From assembly GCF_947493765.1 (NCBI RefSeq), contig NZ_CANLSZ010000002.1, positions 124,001-188,000 of the forward strand: a DNA stretch of 64,000 bases. The letters run 5' to 3'. Both the position numbers and the translations under genes were made by a program. This document shows, in pieces, positions 7,935 to 16,793 of this stretch; the first letter of the stretch is position 1; the number at the start of each line of letters is the position of its first letter. Below the pieces are notes generated by a model. The model searched no databases. It saw only the letters and a program-made list of their open reading frames with translations, and was not told the DNA's origin. Origin of the DNA: an uncultured Arthrobacter sp. (GTDB lineage: Bacteria > Actinomycetota > Actinomycetes > Actinomycetales > Micrococcaceae).

Positions 7935-8807
7935 TCATGCGCCGGACGCCGGTGCCCGGGTCACGACGAGGGTGGGGCAGGGCGGCTCGAGCAGGAGCCG
8001 GTGGGTCACGGAGCCGAGCGACATGCCCGACCGCGCCCCGCTCCCGTGCCGGCCGATCACCAGAAGGTCGGCCCCTGCGGCCCGTGAGGACAGCGCCTGC
8101 ACCGGTCCATGGACGTCGTCCACGACCCACCGGACCGTCAACGCCGGGAAGCGTGCCTGCAGCTCGCGCACCAGTTCCGGCCCCTCGAGCGCCCTCGGCC
8201 CGGCAGCGGCGTCGGGGGTGGTGACCACGGTCAGCTGACCCGCCGTCGCATCCGCCTCCTCGGCAGCCCTGAGCAGGGCGGTCCTCGACATCTCCGACCC
8301 GTCCACGCCCACTACCACACCCCCGCCCGAGGCTGCCGATGCTGCGGATGGTGCAGGAGGTACGACGACGACGGGCGCGCTGGAGTTGAGCGCCACCCGG
8401 AGTGCGACGGAGCCCTTGAACTCGCCGCTGGCCGGATCCTGACGGTCCGCGCCGACCACGAGCATGGGAGCGGTGGCGGCGAGCCCGAGGAGCGCCTCGA
8501 CGATCCCGCCGCAGTGCAGGTAGGTGCTGACGCGGAGGCCCGGGTGGGCCTCCCCCACACGGGACGCCTCCCTGACGATCAGCTCCCTGCCACGCTTGAC
8601 CTCGTCGCCGAAGGAGCTCCCCGGCGGCAGCAGGGCAGGGTCCGCAACGGCATGAAGGAGCGTGAGGGGTGCGGCGAGCGACGCGGCCCGTGCCGCTGCC
8701 CACTCGACGACGGCGCGGTCGCTCGCGGGATCGCGCACCGCGACGAGCATGGGCTCCGCGGATGCGGTGTGCGTAGGACTCGGTCGGGTGAGAGGTGTCA
8801 TGGACAC
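7935..8807 (-). CDS. Universal stress protein, tandem Usp domains
   Basis: 290 aa from a GTG at 8807 that has GGAAGGAA five bases upstream; an ATG two codons later is the alternative. Two UspA folds lie head to tail. Domain 1 (about residues 20-155) contains MLVAVRDPASDRAVVEWAA and VVGADRQDPASGEFKGSVA. Domain 2 (about 160-290) contains VVVGVDGSEMSRTALL and the ATP-binding signature LLVIGRHGSGARSGMSLGSV. The second domain keeps the G-x2-G-x9-G-S pattern for ATP and the first is more diverged. Such proteins act in the cytoplasm under starvation or hypoxia; a specific role is not visible. The next gene upstream on the same strand is a separate unit with a strong terminator between them. Confidence 0.88.
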   Translation of the reverse strand: MSMTPLTRPSPTHTASAEPMLVAVRDPASDRAVVEWAAARAASLAAPLTLLHAVADPALLPPGSSFGDEVKRGRELIVREASRVGEAHPGLRVSTYLHCGGIVEALLGLAATAPMLVVGADRQDPASGEFKGSVALRVALNSSAPVVVVPPAPSAASAASGGGVVVGVDGSEMSRTALLRAAEEADATAGQLTVVTTPDAAAGPRALEGPELVRELQARFPALTVRWVVDDVHGPVQALSSRAAGADLLVIGRHGSGARSGMSLGSVTHRLLLEPPCPTLVVTRAPASGA

Positions 8808-8892
8808 TGTGGTTCCTTCCGGGAAGCGCTGGCACTTCGCTGCGGGATCGCGGCGGATCGCCACCCTCCAGCCTCGCAGACCACCGACGGCC

Positions 8893-8918
8893 GGGTCAGG
8901 GCCTTTCGGCCCTGACCC
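8893..8918 (-). terminator. Terminator of the PRC/DUF2382 gene
   Basis: A perfect 11-bp stem (GGGTCAGGGCC with its complement) around a four-base loop, 15 bases past the stop codon of the leftward PRC gene. No long U-run. Confidence 0.6.
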
Positions 8919-8932
8919 TCAGGGCACCGGTG

Positions 8933-9742
8933 CTACGGCTCCACCGTCTCCGTCTCGATGACTTCCTTGCGCACCTGGGCGCTGACCACCTCGTCGCGGG
9001 TCCGGGCCTCTCGGCTGATCCGTACGCGCTCGATCGGGACCACCTCCATCTCGACGCGGGGCTTCTCCTCGTACAGGACCACCTCGACCACATCGCCGTC
9101 GAACGCGGACTCGACGGCGGAGTACAGCTGCTCCCGCTCGGCGTTCGTGTAGGGCGTCTCGCCGTCGTCGTAGTACGCCGCGCCGTTCGCGATGGGCTCG
9201 CGCTCCACCACGAGCTCCTCGCGCCGGATCTGGACGGTCATGGTCACGTCCTCGGTGACCACGCGCTTGACCAGGCGCACGCGCTCGGTCTCGCGCAGCT
9301 CGGTACCCACGCGGAGCTGCTCCTCGGAGCGCGTCATGGAGTACTCGCCCTCGGGCCGGGAGGACTGCGCCCGCTCCTCACCGGTCCCGCTGACCTGATC
9401 GGGTGCGGCGCCGTCGTCCTCCGCGGCCATGAGTCCGTAGTAGCGGAGCAGCTGCTGCTCCTCCTCGGGGCTCAGATGGCCGTCCTGCGACATCTTCGGC
9501 GACTCGTACACCATGGAGTGGCTGAACGGGAGGCGCACGTTGCGTCCGTCGAGCTCCGCGCCCTGCAGCGGGGCGAAGGACTCCGGGTTGCCCATGGCGT
9601 GGGTGACCACCGTGACCCAGCTCGGCTCGCCGGTGGCGTCGTCCACGTAGAGCTGACCCATGGGCCCGAGGGCGGCTCCGTCCTCGCTCAGCACGGTGGC
9701 GCCGGCGTTCATGGAATCCTTCATCTGGTCAAGCGTGATCAT
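8933..9742 (-). CDS. PRC-barrel and DUF2382 stress-type protein
   Basis: 269 aa, acidic and soluble. Residues 1-90 look like a PRC barrel (GAALGPMGQLYVDDATGEPSWV, then VRLPFSHSMV). The C-terminal part, about 140-255, is a DUF2382 domain with the repeated pattern of charged strands (RSEEQLRVGTELRETERVRL, then RREELVVEREPI). This two-domain protein is common in actinobacteria and in radiation- or desiccation-tolerant bacteria, and is usually linked to general stress; its molecular role is unknown. GAAAGG precedes the ATG. A palindromic motif (AGCATGCTTAG) shared with a second stress gene lies about 60 bases upstream. Confidence 0.85.
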   Translation of the reverse strand: MITLDQMKDSMNAGATVLSEDGAALGPMGQLYVDDATGEPSWVTVVTHAMGNPESFAPLQGAELDGRNVRLPFSHSMVYESPKMSQDGHLSPEEEQQLLRYYGLMAAEDDGAAPDQVSGTGEERAQSSRPEGEYSMTRSEEQLRVGTELRETERVRLVKRVVTEDVTMTVQIRREELVVEREPIANGAAYYDDGETPYTNAEREQLYSAVESAFDGDVVEVVLYEEKPRVEMEVVPIERVRISREARTRDEVVSAQVRKEVIETETVEP

Positions 9743-9799
9743 GACGGCCCTTTCGAAGAGGTGTTCTCCTCACCGTAGGTTCTGGCCGGAGCCATAGCA

Positions 9800-9810
9800 A
9801 GCATGCTTAG
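9800..9810. promoter_or_regulatory. AGCATGCTTAG motif, copy 1
   Basis: An 11-base motif with a palindromic AAGCATGCTT core, upstream of the PRC/DUF2382 gene. The same 11 bases occur upstream of the YeaQ/GlsB-type gene at 28525-28535. Confidence 0.4.
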
Positions 9811-9828
9811 TACCGCGCCCCGCCCGGC

Positions 9829-10755
9829 TCACCCGGTGAACCGGGCGATCACGAGGAACACCACCGGCAGATAGAGCACGCCGGCCACGGTCTGCAGCGT
9901 GATGGTGGAGGCCATGAGCCGCGCGTCCCCGCCGAGGGCGCGGGCCATCACGAAGGCCGACGATGCCGTGGGCAGCGCCAGGAACAGGACCACGGTGGCC
10001 GCCGGTTCTCCCGTGAGGCCAAGCAGCAGGCAGCCGGCAAGCCCCAGGCCCGGCATGACACCGAACTTCAGGGTGCCGGCAAGACCGACGGCCCAGGGGT
10101 TGCGGACCATGCTGCGCAGCTCCAGGGCAGCTCCCACGCACAGGAGGCCCAGCGGCAGCGACGCACTTCCGAGCGTCCGCACGAACTCCGCGACGCCGGG
10201 CGGCAGGCCGAGGCCCGTCAGATTGAGTGAGATCCCGATGACGCAGCCCAGGATCAGCGGATTGGTGGCGATACTGCGGACGGTGCCACCGGCGGTGAGC
10301 GTCTCCGCCCCGTACCGGGCGAACGCGAGCGTGCAGACCACATTCACCAGAGGCACCAGGATGGCGTTGGCGATCGCCGCGAGCGCCACGCCGTCGGGCC
10401 CGAAGAGGGCCAGCGCGATCGAGAGTCCGAGGTAGTTGTTGAAGCGGATACTGCCCTGCAGCACGGAGGTGAAGGCCGGTCCGTCGAACTGCATCCACCG
10501 CTGGGCCGCCACGAGCCCGAGCGCGGTGAGCACCACCGGAGCGGCGAGGACCGGCGCCATGAGGGAGATGGGCAGTCCCGCCAGGTCGGCCGTCGCCAGA
10601 CCGTGGATGAACAGTGCCGGCAGCAGGACGACGTAGCAGAGCCGCTCCGCCGGGGGCCAGAACGCCGGCGAGACGAAGCTGCGCACCCGCAGGACGTACC
10701 CGAGGCCGAGCAGACCGATCACGGGCCCGAGTGCCACCAGTGTCTGGGCGATCAC
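9829..10755 (-). CDS. AEC (auxin efflux carrier) family transporter
   Basis: 308 aa, highly hydrophobic, with about ten membrane segments. The N-terminal half opens with LGPVIGLLGLGYVLRV. The middle contains ATNPLILGCVIGISLNLTG and the following LGSASLPLGLLCVGAALEL, both typical of AEC permeases such as malate or auxin-like carriers. The protein sits in the cytoplasmic membrane. The substrate cannot be inferred, since its neighbours (PRC protein and hydrolase) are unrelated and no regulator is adjacent. Confidence 0.88.
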   Translation of the reverse strand: MIAQTLVALGPVIGLLGLGYVLRVRSFVSPAFWPPAERLCYVVLLPALFIHGLATADLAGLPISLMAPVLAAPVVLTALGLVAAQRWMQFDGPAFTSVLQGSIRFNNYLGLSIALALFGPDGVALAAIANAILVPLVNVVCTLAFARYGAETLTAGGTVRSIATNPLILGCVIGISLNLTGLGLPPGVAEFVRTLGSASLPLGLLCVGAALELRSMVRNPWAVGLAGTLKFGVMPGLGLAGCLLLGLTGEPAATVVLFLALPTASSAFVMARALGGDARLMASTITLQTVAGVLYLPVVFLVIARFTG

Positions 10756-10825
10756 CGCTCGACGTCGGGCCCTACGTGGGCGAACAGCCCCGATGGCATG
10801 GCGGGGACCGACACCGTGGGGCGGG

Positions 10826-11467
10826 TCACCAGCCCTGGGCCTGCAGCCAGCGGGCCGCCAGGGAGCTCCACTGCTCGGCGGCTCCGCTGCCCTCCGCGAG
10901 ACCGAGCCCGTGCTCCCCGTCGGCGAAGACGTGGAGCGCGTGCGGAACGGCGTGTGCTGCGAGCGCCTGGCCGAGCAGATAGGCGTGCTCCACCGGGACG
11001 GAGGCGTCGGCGGCGGTGTGCCAGATGAAGAACGGTGGAGCGTCCGGCGTGACCAGCCGGTCGAGCGAGGTCGCCGCGCGGCTGCGGCCGTCGGCCTCGG
11101 GGCCGATCAGCTGGTCCTGGGATCCGCGGTGCGTGGCCAGCTGCATCGACACGACGGGGTAGCAGAGCACGGCCGCGTCGACGCGCTCCTCGTCCGCGAC
11201 GGAGGATGCGAGTGCTGCATGTCCTGCGAGATGACCGCCCGCGGAGAACCCGAGCAGCGCCACGCGGCCGGCGCCGCCGGCCCTGACCCTGCGGATCTCG
11301 GCGCGGACGGCGTCGAGCGGTCCCGGGTGCCGCGTCAGGACGGGGTACCTGAACACCCCGGCCGAGAGACCGAGGGTGCGCAGCCGTGCGGCCACGATCT
11401 CCCCCTCGTTGTCGGACAGCTCGGAGTACCCGCCGCCGGGCAGGACGATCACGTGGGAAGGCGTCAT
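10826..11467 (-). CDS. Alpha/beta hydrolase (acetylxylan-esterase-like)
   Basis: 213 aa from the ATG at 11467. It has an oxyanion-hole motif LPGGGYSELSDNEGE, the nucleophile elbow GFSAGGH, an Asp region in PFFIWHTAADASVPVEHA and a late His in GEHGLGLAEG, which together form the Ser-Asp-His triad of BD-FAE/HSL-type esterases. There is no signal peptide, so it is cytoplasmic. No RBS is present, but TACGGT lies exactly six bases before the ATG, suggesting a leaderless transcript. It may deacylate a sugar ester or small-molecule ester; the substrate is unknown. Confidence 0.88.
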   Translation of the reverse strand: MTPSHVIVLPGGGYSELSDNEGEIVAARLRTLGLSAGVFRYPVLTRHPGPLDAVRAEIRRVRAGGAGRVALLGFSAGGHLAGHAALASSVADEERVDAAVLCYPVVSMQLATHRGSQDQLIGPEADGRSRAATSLDRLVTPDAPPFFIWHTAADASVPVEHAYLLGQALAAHAVPHALHVFADGEHGLGLAEGSGAAEQWSSLAARWLQAQGW

Positions 11468-11473
11468 GCGCTT

Positions 11474-11479
11474 ACCGTA
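11474..11479 (-). promoter_or_regulatory. -10 element of the hydrolase gene (leaderless)
   Basis: TACGGT on the minus strand, six bases before the ATG at 11467, with no RBS. Confidence 0.45.
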
Positions 11480-11505
11480 CTGGTCGGCAGCCGCCACTTC
11501 ACGAC

Positions 11506-11537
11506 AGGAGCCCCCGGTCCGTGGACCGGGGGCTCCT
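11506..11537 (-). terminator. Terminator of the DUF4193 gene
   Basis: A perfect 15-bp inverted repeat (AGGAGCCCCCGGTCC with its complement, two bases between) immediately beyond the stop of the leftward DUF4193 gene. Confidence 0.75.
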
Positions 11538-11555
11538 GGATGTCAGGAGGGGCGC

Positions 11556-11861
11556 TCAGCCCTCGCACTCGGTGCAGAACTTGTCGCCGTTCTTCTCACG
11601 GGCGAGCTGGCTGCGGTGGTGCACCAGGAAGCAGGACATGCAGGTGAACTCGTCCTCCTGCTCCGGGATGACCTGGATCAGGAGTTCCTCGTGCGAAAGA
11701 TCGGCGCCGGGCAGATCGATGCCTTCGGCGGTCTCGCCGTCCTCGACATCGATCAGCGCGGTCTGCGTGGTGGCGCTGCGCTGTGCCTGGATTGCCTCGA
11801 GCGACTCGTTGGCCGGCTGATCCTCCGGGCGAACGCGCGGTTCGTCGTAGTCGGTTGCCAT
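11556..11861 (-). CDS. DUF4193 family protein (zinc-ribbon-like)
   Basis: 101 aa from the ATG at 11861, preceded by AGAAGGAG. It begins MATDYDEPR and ends with two paired cysteines, FTCMSCFLVHHRSQL and KFCTECEG, a likely four-Cys metal site. An acidic central region precedes it. DUF4193 proteins are small, conserved and nearly always present in actinobacteria; their function is not known. The gene stands alone between a strong terminator and the divergent alkA gene. Confidence 0.88.
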   Translation of the reverse strand: MATDYDEPRVRPEDQPANESLEAIQAQRSATTQTALIDVEDGETAEGIDLPGADLSHEELLIQVIPEQEDEFTCMSCFLVHHRSQLAREKNGDKFCTECEG

Positions 11862-12049
11862 TGCGGTAGATCTCCTTCTGTGGGCGGGAAAGATGCCCAG
11901 ATGCCATTTCCAACTTCGGCAGGGGTGGAAGTATTCCACATAACGGGAGCAATATACATGCTACGGAGCAGTATTTTCTTCTCGGTCGGCCCAGATGTCG
12001 AACGACTGCTGCTCTGTCATGCTGCGGATGGTACTCCGTGCCCCTGGGC

Positions 12050-12136
12050 GGCACCGTAATGCGGCACCGTAGTGTTGCACCGGATCCCGTACCGGATCCC
12101 GCACCGGAATGCCCCAGGAGGTTCCAGGAGGTTCCC
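12050..12136 (+). repeat. Three stacked short tandem duplications upstream of alkA
   Basis: Three direct duplications occur in a row: GCGGCACCGTA twice (12050-12060, 12061-12072 region), CCGGATCCCGYA twice (12080-12105 region) and CCAGGAGGTT twice (12113-12136 region). The last one doubles the RBS of alkA. Confidence 0.65.
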
Positions 12137-13051
12137 ATGGTCCAGGCACCGCCGTCCGGCACGGCCACGTCGTCCGCGTCGTCCTCGGTGGGCCGCAGCG
12201 CGACCCTCGCACCGAACGGGGCGCTCGACGCCGGCCCCATGGCCGCGATCCTCGCGAACCACGCCATCCCGGGCTGCGAGCTCACCGACCGGCCCGGCCG
12301 CACGCACACTCGCCTGCTGCCGGGCCCTCGTGGACCACGGCGGGTCACCGTGAGCATCCGGGCCGACGACGTCGAGCTCACCGCCGACACCGAGGACGAC
12401 GCCGAATTCGAGGGGCTCGTCCGCATCACCCGATCATGGCTCGACCTCGACACGGAGGTCGACGCGGTGGCCCGCGCCTTCGAGGACGATCCGCTCCTCG
12501 GGCCGCTGGTCCGGCGGCGTCCGGGCCTGCGCGCCGTCGGTTATCCGGAACCGTTCGAAGCCGCCGTCATGACGGTCCTCGGGCAGCAGGTCTCCGTCGC
12601 GGCCGGGGGCACCTTCGGCGGCAGGCTCGCAGCAGCGTACGGCACGCCGTCGCCGTCGGGTCTCACGGTCTTCCCCACGCCGCAGGTCATCGCCGACGCA
12701 CCGCACGAGGAACTGCGGTCGGCCATCGGTGTGACCCGCACGCGCGCGGCCACCGTGCAGCACGTGGCCCGCGCCTTCGTCGACGGCCTGCAGCTCCATC
12801 CCGCCGCCGATCATGCGGCCCTGCGGAGGCAGCTGCTCGCCCTCCCGGGGATCGGCCCGTGGTCCGCGGACTACCTGGCGGTCCGCGTGCTCCGGGACGC
12901 CGATGCCTTCACCCCCGGCGACCTCGTGGCGCGGCGCGCCATGGGCAATCCGAGCATCCGGGACGCGGGGACGATCGCCGAGGCCTGGCGGCCGTACCGT
13001 GCGTACGCCCTGTTCCACCTGTGGACCTCGGCCACGTACATCGGGGACTGA
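12137..13051 (+). CDS. alkA: DNA-3-methyladenine glycosylase II
   Basis: 304 aa from the ATG at 12137, with a perfect AGGAGG seven bases away. The N-terminal part is the AlkA_N fold. The C-terminal part is the HhH-GPD domain: PEPFEAAVMTVLGQQVS, then the helix-hairpin-helix LLALPGIGPWSADYLAVRVL with the catalytic Asp in RDADAFTPGDL. The enzyme removes alkylated purines from DNA. Unlike many actinobacterial AlkA proteins it has no fused Ada/AraC domain. The gene is followed after six bases by the convergent PucR-type regulator gene. Confidence 0.9.
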   Translation: MVQAPPSGTATSSASSSVGRSATLAPNGALDAGPMAAILANHAIPGCELTDRPGRTHTRLLPGPRGPRRVTVSIRADDVELTADTEDDAEFEGLVRITRSWLDLDTEVDAVARAFEDDPLLGPLVRRRPGLRAVGYPEPFEAAVMTVLGQQVSVAAGGTFGGRLAAAYGTPSPSGLTVFPTPQVIADAPHEELRSAIGVTRTRAATVQHVARAFVDGLQLHPAADHAALRRQLLALPGIGPWSADYLAVRVLRDADAFTPGDLVARRAMGNPSIRDAGTIAEAWRPYRAYALFHLWTSATYIGD

Positions 13052-13057
13052 GCACGG

Positions 13058-14266
13058 CTACGCCGAGCGGGCCGGCACCGTCAGCCGGCTGCGCAGCGCG
13101 ATCTCCAGTTCGAAGCGTGCCTTCGGGTCCTTCAGCTCGTCCCCGAACAGCTCGCGCAGCTGCAGTACGCGGTAGCCGACGGTCTGCGCGTGGATACCGA
13201 GTTCCTCCGCGATCGGTGCCCGCTGCCCCCAGTGCCGCAGCCAGGTGAGGAGGGTCTCCTCGAGCCGCATGCGCTGGTTGTCCGGCAGGGCCGCGAGGGG
13301 CGCGAGCCGCCGTCGTGCCAGCTCTCCCACGGCCGACGGCTCGGCTGCCAGGACCACCTCGATCAGGTGCTCGCCCGCCCAGACGGGGAGTTCGTCGTCG
13401 CCCTCACGAGGGGGCAGCATGGAGGCGGCGAGGACCGCCAGGCGCAGCGACTGAGCCACCTGACCCAGTCCGCCGGCGGGCCCGATCGCGGCCCTCCGCC
13501 CGGCGAGCACGCGCTCCAGCTCTGCGCGGGAGGCCGGGCCGCGCTCCGGCACGAGCGCGACGGCGTCGGTCTCCCGCTCGATCACGATGGCACCCTGTCC
13601 CAGCCGCTGGCGGAGTCCGCCCGCGCGTTCCAGCGGGAGAGTCACCACGACCACCTCGGCGGGCACCGTCCAGTCCGCGAGCGACGCCGCCTGCCGCAGC
13701 GCCGTCCCGTCGGCCTGGCCCAGCAGGAGGAGCTCGAGGAGTTCCGCGCGCCGACGGTCGACGGCGCCCGCCCGCTCCGACTGCTCGAAGGCGTAGGCCT
13801 CGGCACTCACGGCGGAGAGCTCGTCGATGTACGCCATGATGGATTCGCCGAGATCCACGACCACGGACGAGCCGAGGCCCTGCTCCATGGAGCGCCGCGA
13901 CATCTCCCGGAAGGTGACGCGGGCGCCCATCCGGTAGGCGCCGAGCAGCGAATCCATGCTGCGACCCTGCCGGAACTCCCCGCGTCCCAGTCCCGCCACC
14001 AGCTGACGGCTCTCCTCGGACAGCGCGGGCAGCTTGGTTCCCGGCAGGTCGAGGAACCGCTCCAGCGCAGCCGTGACCCCCTTGCGCAGCACGTGACCGA
14101 AACTGCCCTCCATCGGGCGGGCATAGGCCGGCACCAGCTGGGGCACGGCCTCGATGATCGCCTCCACCAGCGCCGGGGTCAGGGATCGCAGGCGGTCGCC
14201 GACATCGGGCGGCAGGGCGAGCCACGGAGGCTCCGGAGGCGTGGGTGGCAGCTCACTCCTGGACAT
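13058..14266 (-). CDS. PucR-family transcriptional regulator
   Basis: 402 aa. The C-terminus carries the PucR helix-turn-helix: RLEETLLTWLRHWGQRAPIA, then ELGIHAQTVGYRVLQLRELF. The middle is a diverged GGDEF-like/CdaR domain and the N-terminal 150 residues form an all-helical sensor region. It is divergent from the reductase-desaturase pair, about 100 bases away. This arrangement is typical of the regulator of fatty-acid desaturation in actinobacteria, so control of that operon is the likely role (inference). The effector is unknown. Confidence 0.85.
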   Translation of the reverse strand: MSRSELPPTPPEPPWLALPPDVGDRLRSLTPALVEAIIEAVPQLVPAYARPMEGSFGHVLRKGVTAALERFLDLPGTKLPALSEESRQLVAGLGRGEFRQGRSMDSLLGAYRMGARVTFREMSRRSMEQGLGSSVVVDLGESIMAYIDELSAVSAEAYAFEQSERAGAVDRRRAELLELLLLGQADGTALRQAASLADWTVPAEVVVVTLPLERAGGLRQRLGQGAIVIERETDAVALVPERGPASRAELERVLAGRRAAIGPAGGLGQVAQSLRLAVLAASMLPPREGDDELPVWAGEHLIEVVLAAEPSAVGELARRRLAPLAALPDNQRMRLEETLLTWLRHWGQRAPIAEELGIHAQTVGYRVLQLRELFGDELKDPKARFELEIALRSRLTVPARSA

Positions 14267-14351
14267 CTGGTCACTCCTGATCTATTGCAACGCGATGATT
14301 CTGCACCCTCAACTGTATGCCGGGAGAGGAGATTCTTAGCGGGAGAGACTA

Positions 14352-14357
14352 TATCGT
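14352..14357 (+). promoter_or_regulatory. -10 element of the reductase-desaturase operon (leaderless)
   Basis: TATCGT seven bases before the ATG at 14365, with no RBS. This supports the start chosen for the reductase. Confidence 0.45.
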
Positions 14358-14364
14358 TGATGAA

Positions 14365-15477
14365 ATGATCCGGTTCAAGGCATTGGCGCGGGCCGCCTCC
14401 GCGCTCACCACCCCGCTTGCGCCGGAGGACTTCCTCTCCCTCTTCAACCCCGTGTACTCGGCCCGTCAGCTCCGCGGCGTCGTGACCCGCGTGGAGCACG
14501 AGACCGAGCAGTCGGCCACCATCTACTTCCGCCCGGGCCGCGGCTGGCACGCCCACCAGGCGGGCCAGTGGGCGCGCATCGGCGTCGAGCTGGACGGGGT
14601 GCGCCAGTGGCGTTCCTACTCCCTCAGCAATGCGGCCGGGCAGGATCCCGCGATCACCGTGACGGACGCCGGGTCGGTGTCGCACGTGCTCGTCCGGGAC
14701 ACCAGGCCCGGTGACGTCCTCTTCCTCGCCCCGCCGCAGGGCGACTTCGTCCTCCCCGAGCACCCGCGTCCCCTGCTGATGCTCACCGCGGGCAGCGGCA
14801 TCACGCCGGTCATGTCGATGATCCGCACGCTGATCCCGCGCAGGCCTGACGCCGACGTCGTGCTCATCACATCCAACAGCACGCCCGAGAGGAGCCTGTT
14901 CCGCGAGGAGCTCGACGAACTCGCCGACCAGTTCCCCAACCTGACGGTGCGGCACTGGTTCTCGAGCATCCGGGGCAGGCTTGAGTTCACCACCAGGACC
15001 ATCGCCGAGCTCTGCCCGGACTGGCGCTCCCGCTCGGCGTACGCATGTGGTCCCGAGGGCTTCCTGAACGACGCCGAGGAGCTGTGGCAGCGCGAGGCCG
15101 CGCTCGACGCAGCCCGCGCCGCCCCCCGGGTCGGCGAGGGTGCGGGGCAGGAGCCGGCCGGGGTGGGCACGCTCACGATCGAGCGCTTCAGCACCGATCT
15201 CACCATGGGCGCCGGGCACGACGGCGGCCTGGTCACGTTCGAGCAGTCGGACCGCGAGATCCAGGCCGACGGAGACACCCCCCTGCTCGACATCGGCGAG
15301 GACGCAGGGGTCCTGATGCCCAGCGGGTGCCGCATGGGCATCTGCCACAGCTGCCTGATCCCGCTGCGCGCCGGGCAGGTGCGCGATCTCCGCACCGGGG
15401 AACTGCACAACGCCCCCGGCCATCTCATCCAGACCTGCGTCTCGGCAGCCGCCGGGCCCGTGAACCTCGACCTGTAA
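14365..15477 (+). CDS. Ferredoxin reductase partner of acyl desaturase (Rv3230c-like)
   Basis: 370 aa from the ATG at 14365; the frame opens at 14317 but the conserved start MIRFKALARAAS and a leaderless promoter favour the inner ATG. Domains in order are an FAD barrel (WRSYSLSN flavin motif), an NAD(P) domain (LMLTAGSGITPVMSMIR, then AYACGPEGF) and a C-terminal plant-type [2Fe-2S] domain with CRMGICHSC and a distal Cys in IQTCVS. This is the layout of the mycobacterial Rv3230c reductase, which passes electrons from NADPH to the DesA3 acyl-CoA desaturase. The desaturase follows 18 bases downstream, matching that pairing. Confidence 0.9.
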   Translation: MIRFKALARAASALTTPLAPEDFLSLFNPVYSARQLRGVVTRVEHETEQSATIYFRPGRGWHAHQAGQWARIGVELDGVRQWRSYSLSNAAGQDPAITVTDAGSVSHVLVRDTRPGDVLFLAPPQGDFVLPEHPRPLLMLTAGSGITPVMSMIRTLIPRRPDADVVLITSNSTPERSLFREELDELADQFPNLTVRHWFSSIRGRLEFTTRTIAELCPDWRSRSAYACGPEGFLNDAEELWQREAALDAARAAPRVGEGAGQEPAGVGTLTIERFSTDLTMGAGHDGGLVTFEQSDREIQADGDTPLLDIGEDAGVLMPSGCRMGICHSCLIPLRAGQVRDLRTGELHNAPGHLIQTCVSAAAGPVNLDL

Positions 15478-15495
15478 CCCCACGGAGGAAACCCC

Positions 15496-16641
15496 TTGAC
15501 CACTACCCTGACCCGCCCGGGCGCCCTCGCGACCTCCGGTCGTCCCCTGGTCCGCCCCGACGCCGCGAAGCACCTCTCCGACGAGCAGATCGCCGAACTG
15601 GGCCGCGAGCTCGACGCCGTGCGCGACGAGATCCTCGCCAAGCGGGGGGCCTCCGACGCCGCCTACATCCGTCGGATCATCAGGATCCAGCGGTCGCTGG
15701 AGTTCGCCGGCCGCGGCACCCTGCTGTTCGGCAAGTACCGGCCTGCCTGGTTCGCCGGCACGGCCATGCTGAGTTTCGCCAAGATCCTCGAGAACATGGA
15801 GATCGGCCACAACGTCCTCCACGGGCAGTGGGACTGGATGCGCGACCCGGACATCCACTCCACCACCTGGGAGTGGGACTTCGTGACGCCCGCGCGGTCC
15901 TGGCAGCACACGCACAACGACCTGCATCACCGGTGGACCAACGTCATCGGCAAGGACAAGGACATCGGGTACAACCTGCTCCGCATGGACGCCGATCAGC
16001 CCTGGCGGCCTTTCAACCTCGGCAACCCGCTGTACAACGCGATCCTGGCCCCGGTCTTCGAGTGGGGCATCGCCCTGTACGACCTCGAGCTGCCGGAGTA
16101 CAAGGAGGGCCTGAAGTCCAAGGAGGCCATGAACCGCGACCTCAAGGCCGTGGGGGTCAAGGTCGTCAAGCAGTTCTCCAAGGACTACGCGGCCACACCC
16201 GCCGTCGCCATGCTCACCGGCTCCGGCAGGCAGGCCCTCTACGGCACGCTCGCCGCCAACGCCATCCGCAACTTCTGGGCCCACGCCGTCATCTTCTGCG
16301 GCCACTTCCCCGACGGGACGGACACCTTCACGGAGGAGGAGGTGGACGGCGAGACCCGCGGCGACTGGTACGTCCGCCAGATGATCGGCTCGGCGAACAT
16401 CTCCGGCTCGAAGTTCATGCACCTCATGACGGGTAATCTCTCGCACCAGATCGAGCACCACTGCTTCCCGGACCTGCCGTCCAACCGGTACGCCGAGGTA
16501 GCGGTGAAGGTCCGCGAGATCTGCTCGCGCTACCGCCTGCCGTACACCACCGGCCCCCTGCCCAAGCAGGTCGGGTCCACCTGGGCGAAGATCTTCAAGC
16601 TGGCCCTGCCCAATCGCACGCCGAAGGCCGCCGACGCCTAG
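15496..16641 (+). CDS. Fatty acid desaturase (DesA3-like acyl-CoA delta-9 desaturase)
   Basis: 381 aa, starting with TTG after GGAGGAAACCCC. It carries the three histidine boxes of membrane di-iron desaturases: GHNVLHGQWDW, HTHNDLHH and HQIEHHCFP, with hydrophobic spans between them. The protein would insert a cis double bond into a C16-C18 acyl chain in the membrane, using electrons from the reductase encoded just upstream. Both genes form an operon facing a PucR-type regulator. The TTG start may keep its level low. Best match in known systems is DesA3 (Rv3229c). Confidence 0.93.
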   Translation: MTTTLTRPGALATSGRPLVRPDAAKHLSDEQIAELGRELDAVRDEILAKRGASDAAYIRRIIRIQRSLEFAGRGTLLFGKYRPAWFAGTAMLSFAKILENMEIGHNVLHGQWDWMRDPDIHSTTWEWDFVTPARSWQHTHNDLHHRWTNVIGKDKDIGYNLLRMDADQPWRPFNLGNPLYNAILAPVFEWGIALYDLELPEYKEGLKSKEAMNRDLKAVGVKVVKQFSKDYAATPAVAMLTGSGRQALYGTLAANAIRNFWAHAVIFCGHFPDGTDTFTEEEVDGETRGDWYVRQMIGSANISGSKFMHLMTGNLSHQIEHHCFPDLPSNRYAEVAVKVREICSRYRLPYTTGPLPKQVGSTWAKIFKLALPNRTPKAADA

Positions 16642-16654
16642 AGCGTCCCGGGAG

Positions 16655-16690
16655 GCGCCGTCGTCCGGGGTTCTCCTGCGGCGGCGGCGC
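16655..16690 (+). terminator. Probable terminator after the desaturase
   Basis: An 11-bp stem with two G-U pairs (GCGCCGTCGTC against GGCGGCGGCGC) just past the desaturase stop. No U-run follows. Confidence 0.4.
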
Positions 16691-16793
16691 TTCTGCGTAC
16701 ACTCCCTCCCGGTTTCCCGCTCACGCTCGCGCCGAGATCGCAGACGGTGCCGGTCCTGGAGGGATCGGCGGTCGTTCCTGCCGTCTCGGCACA

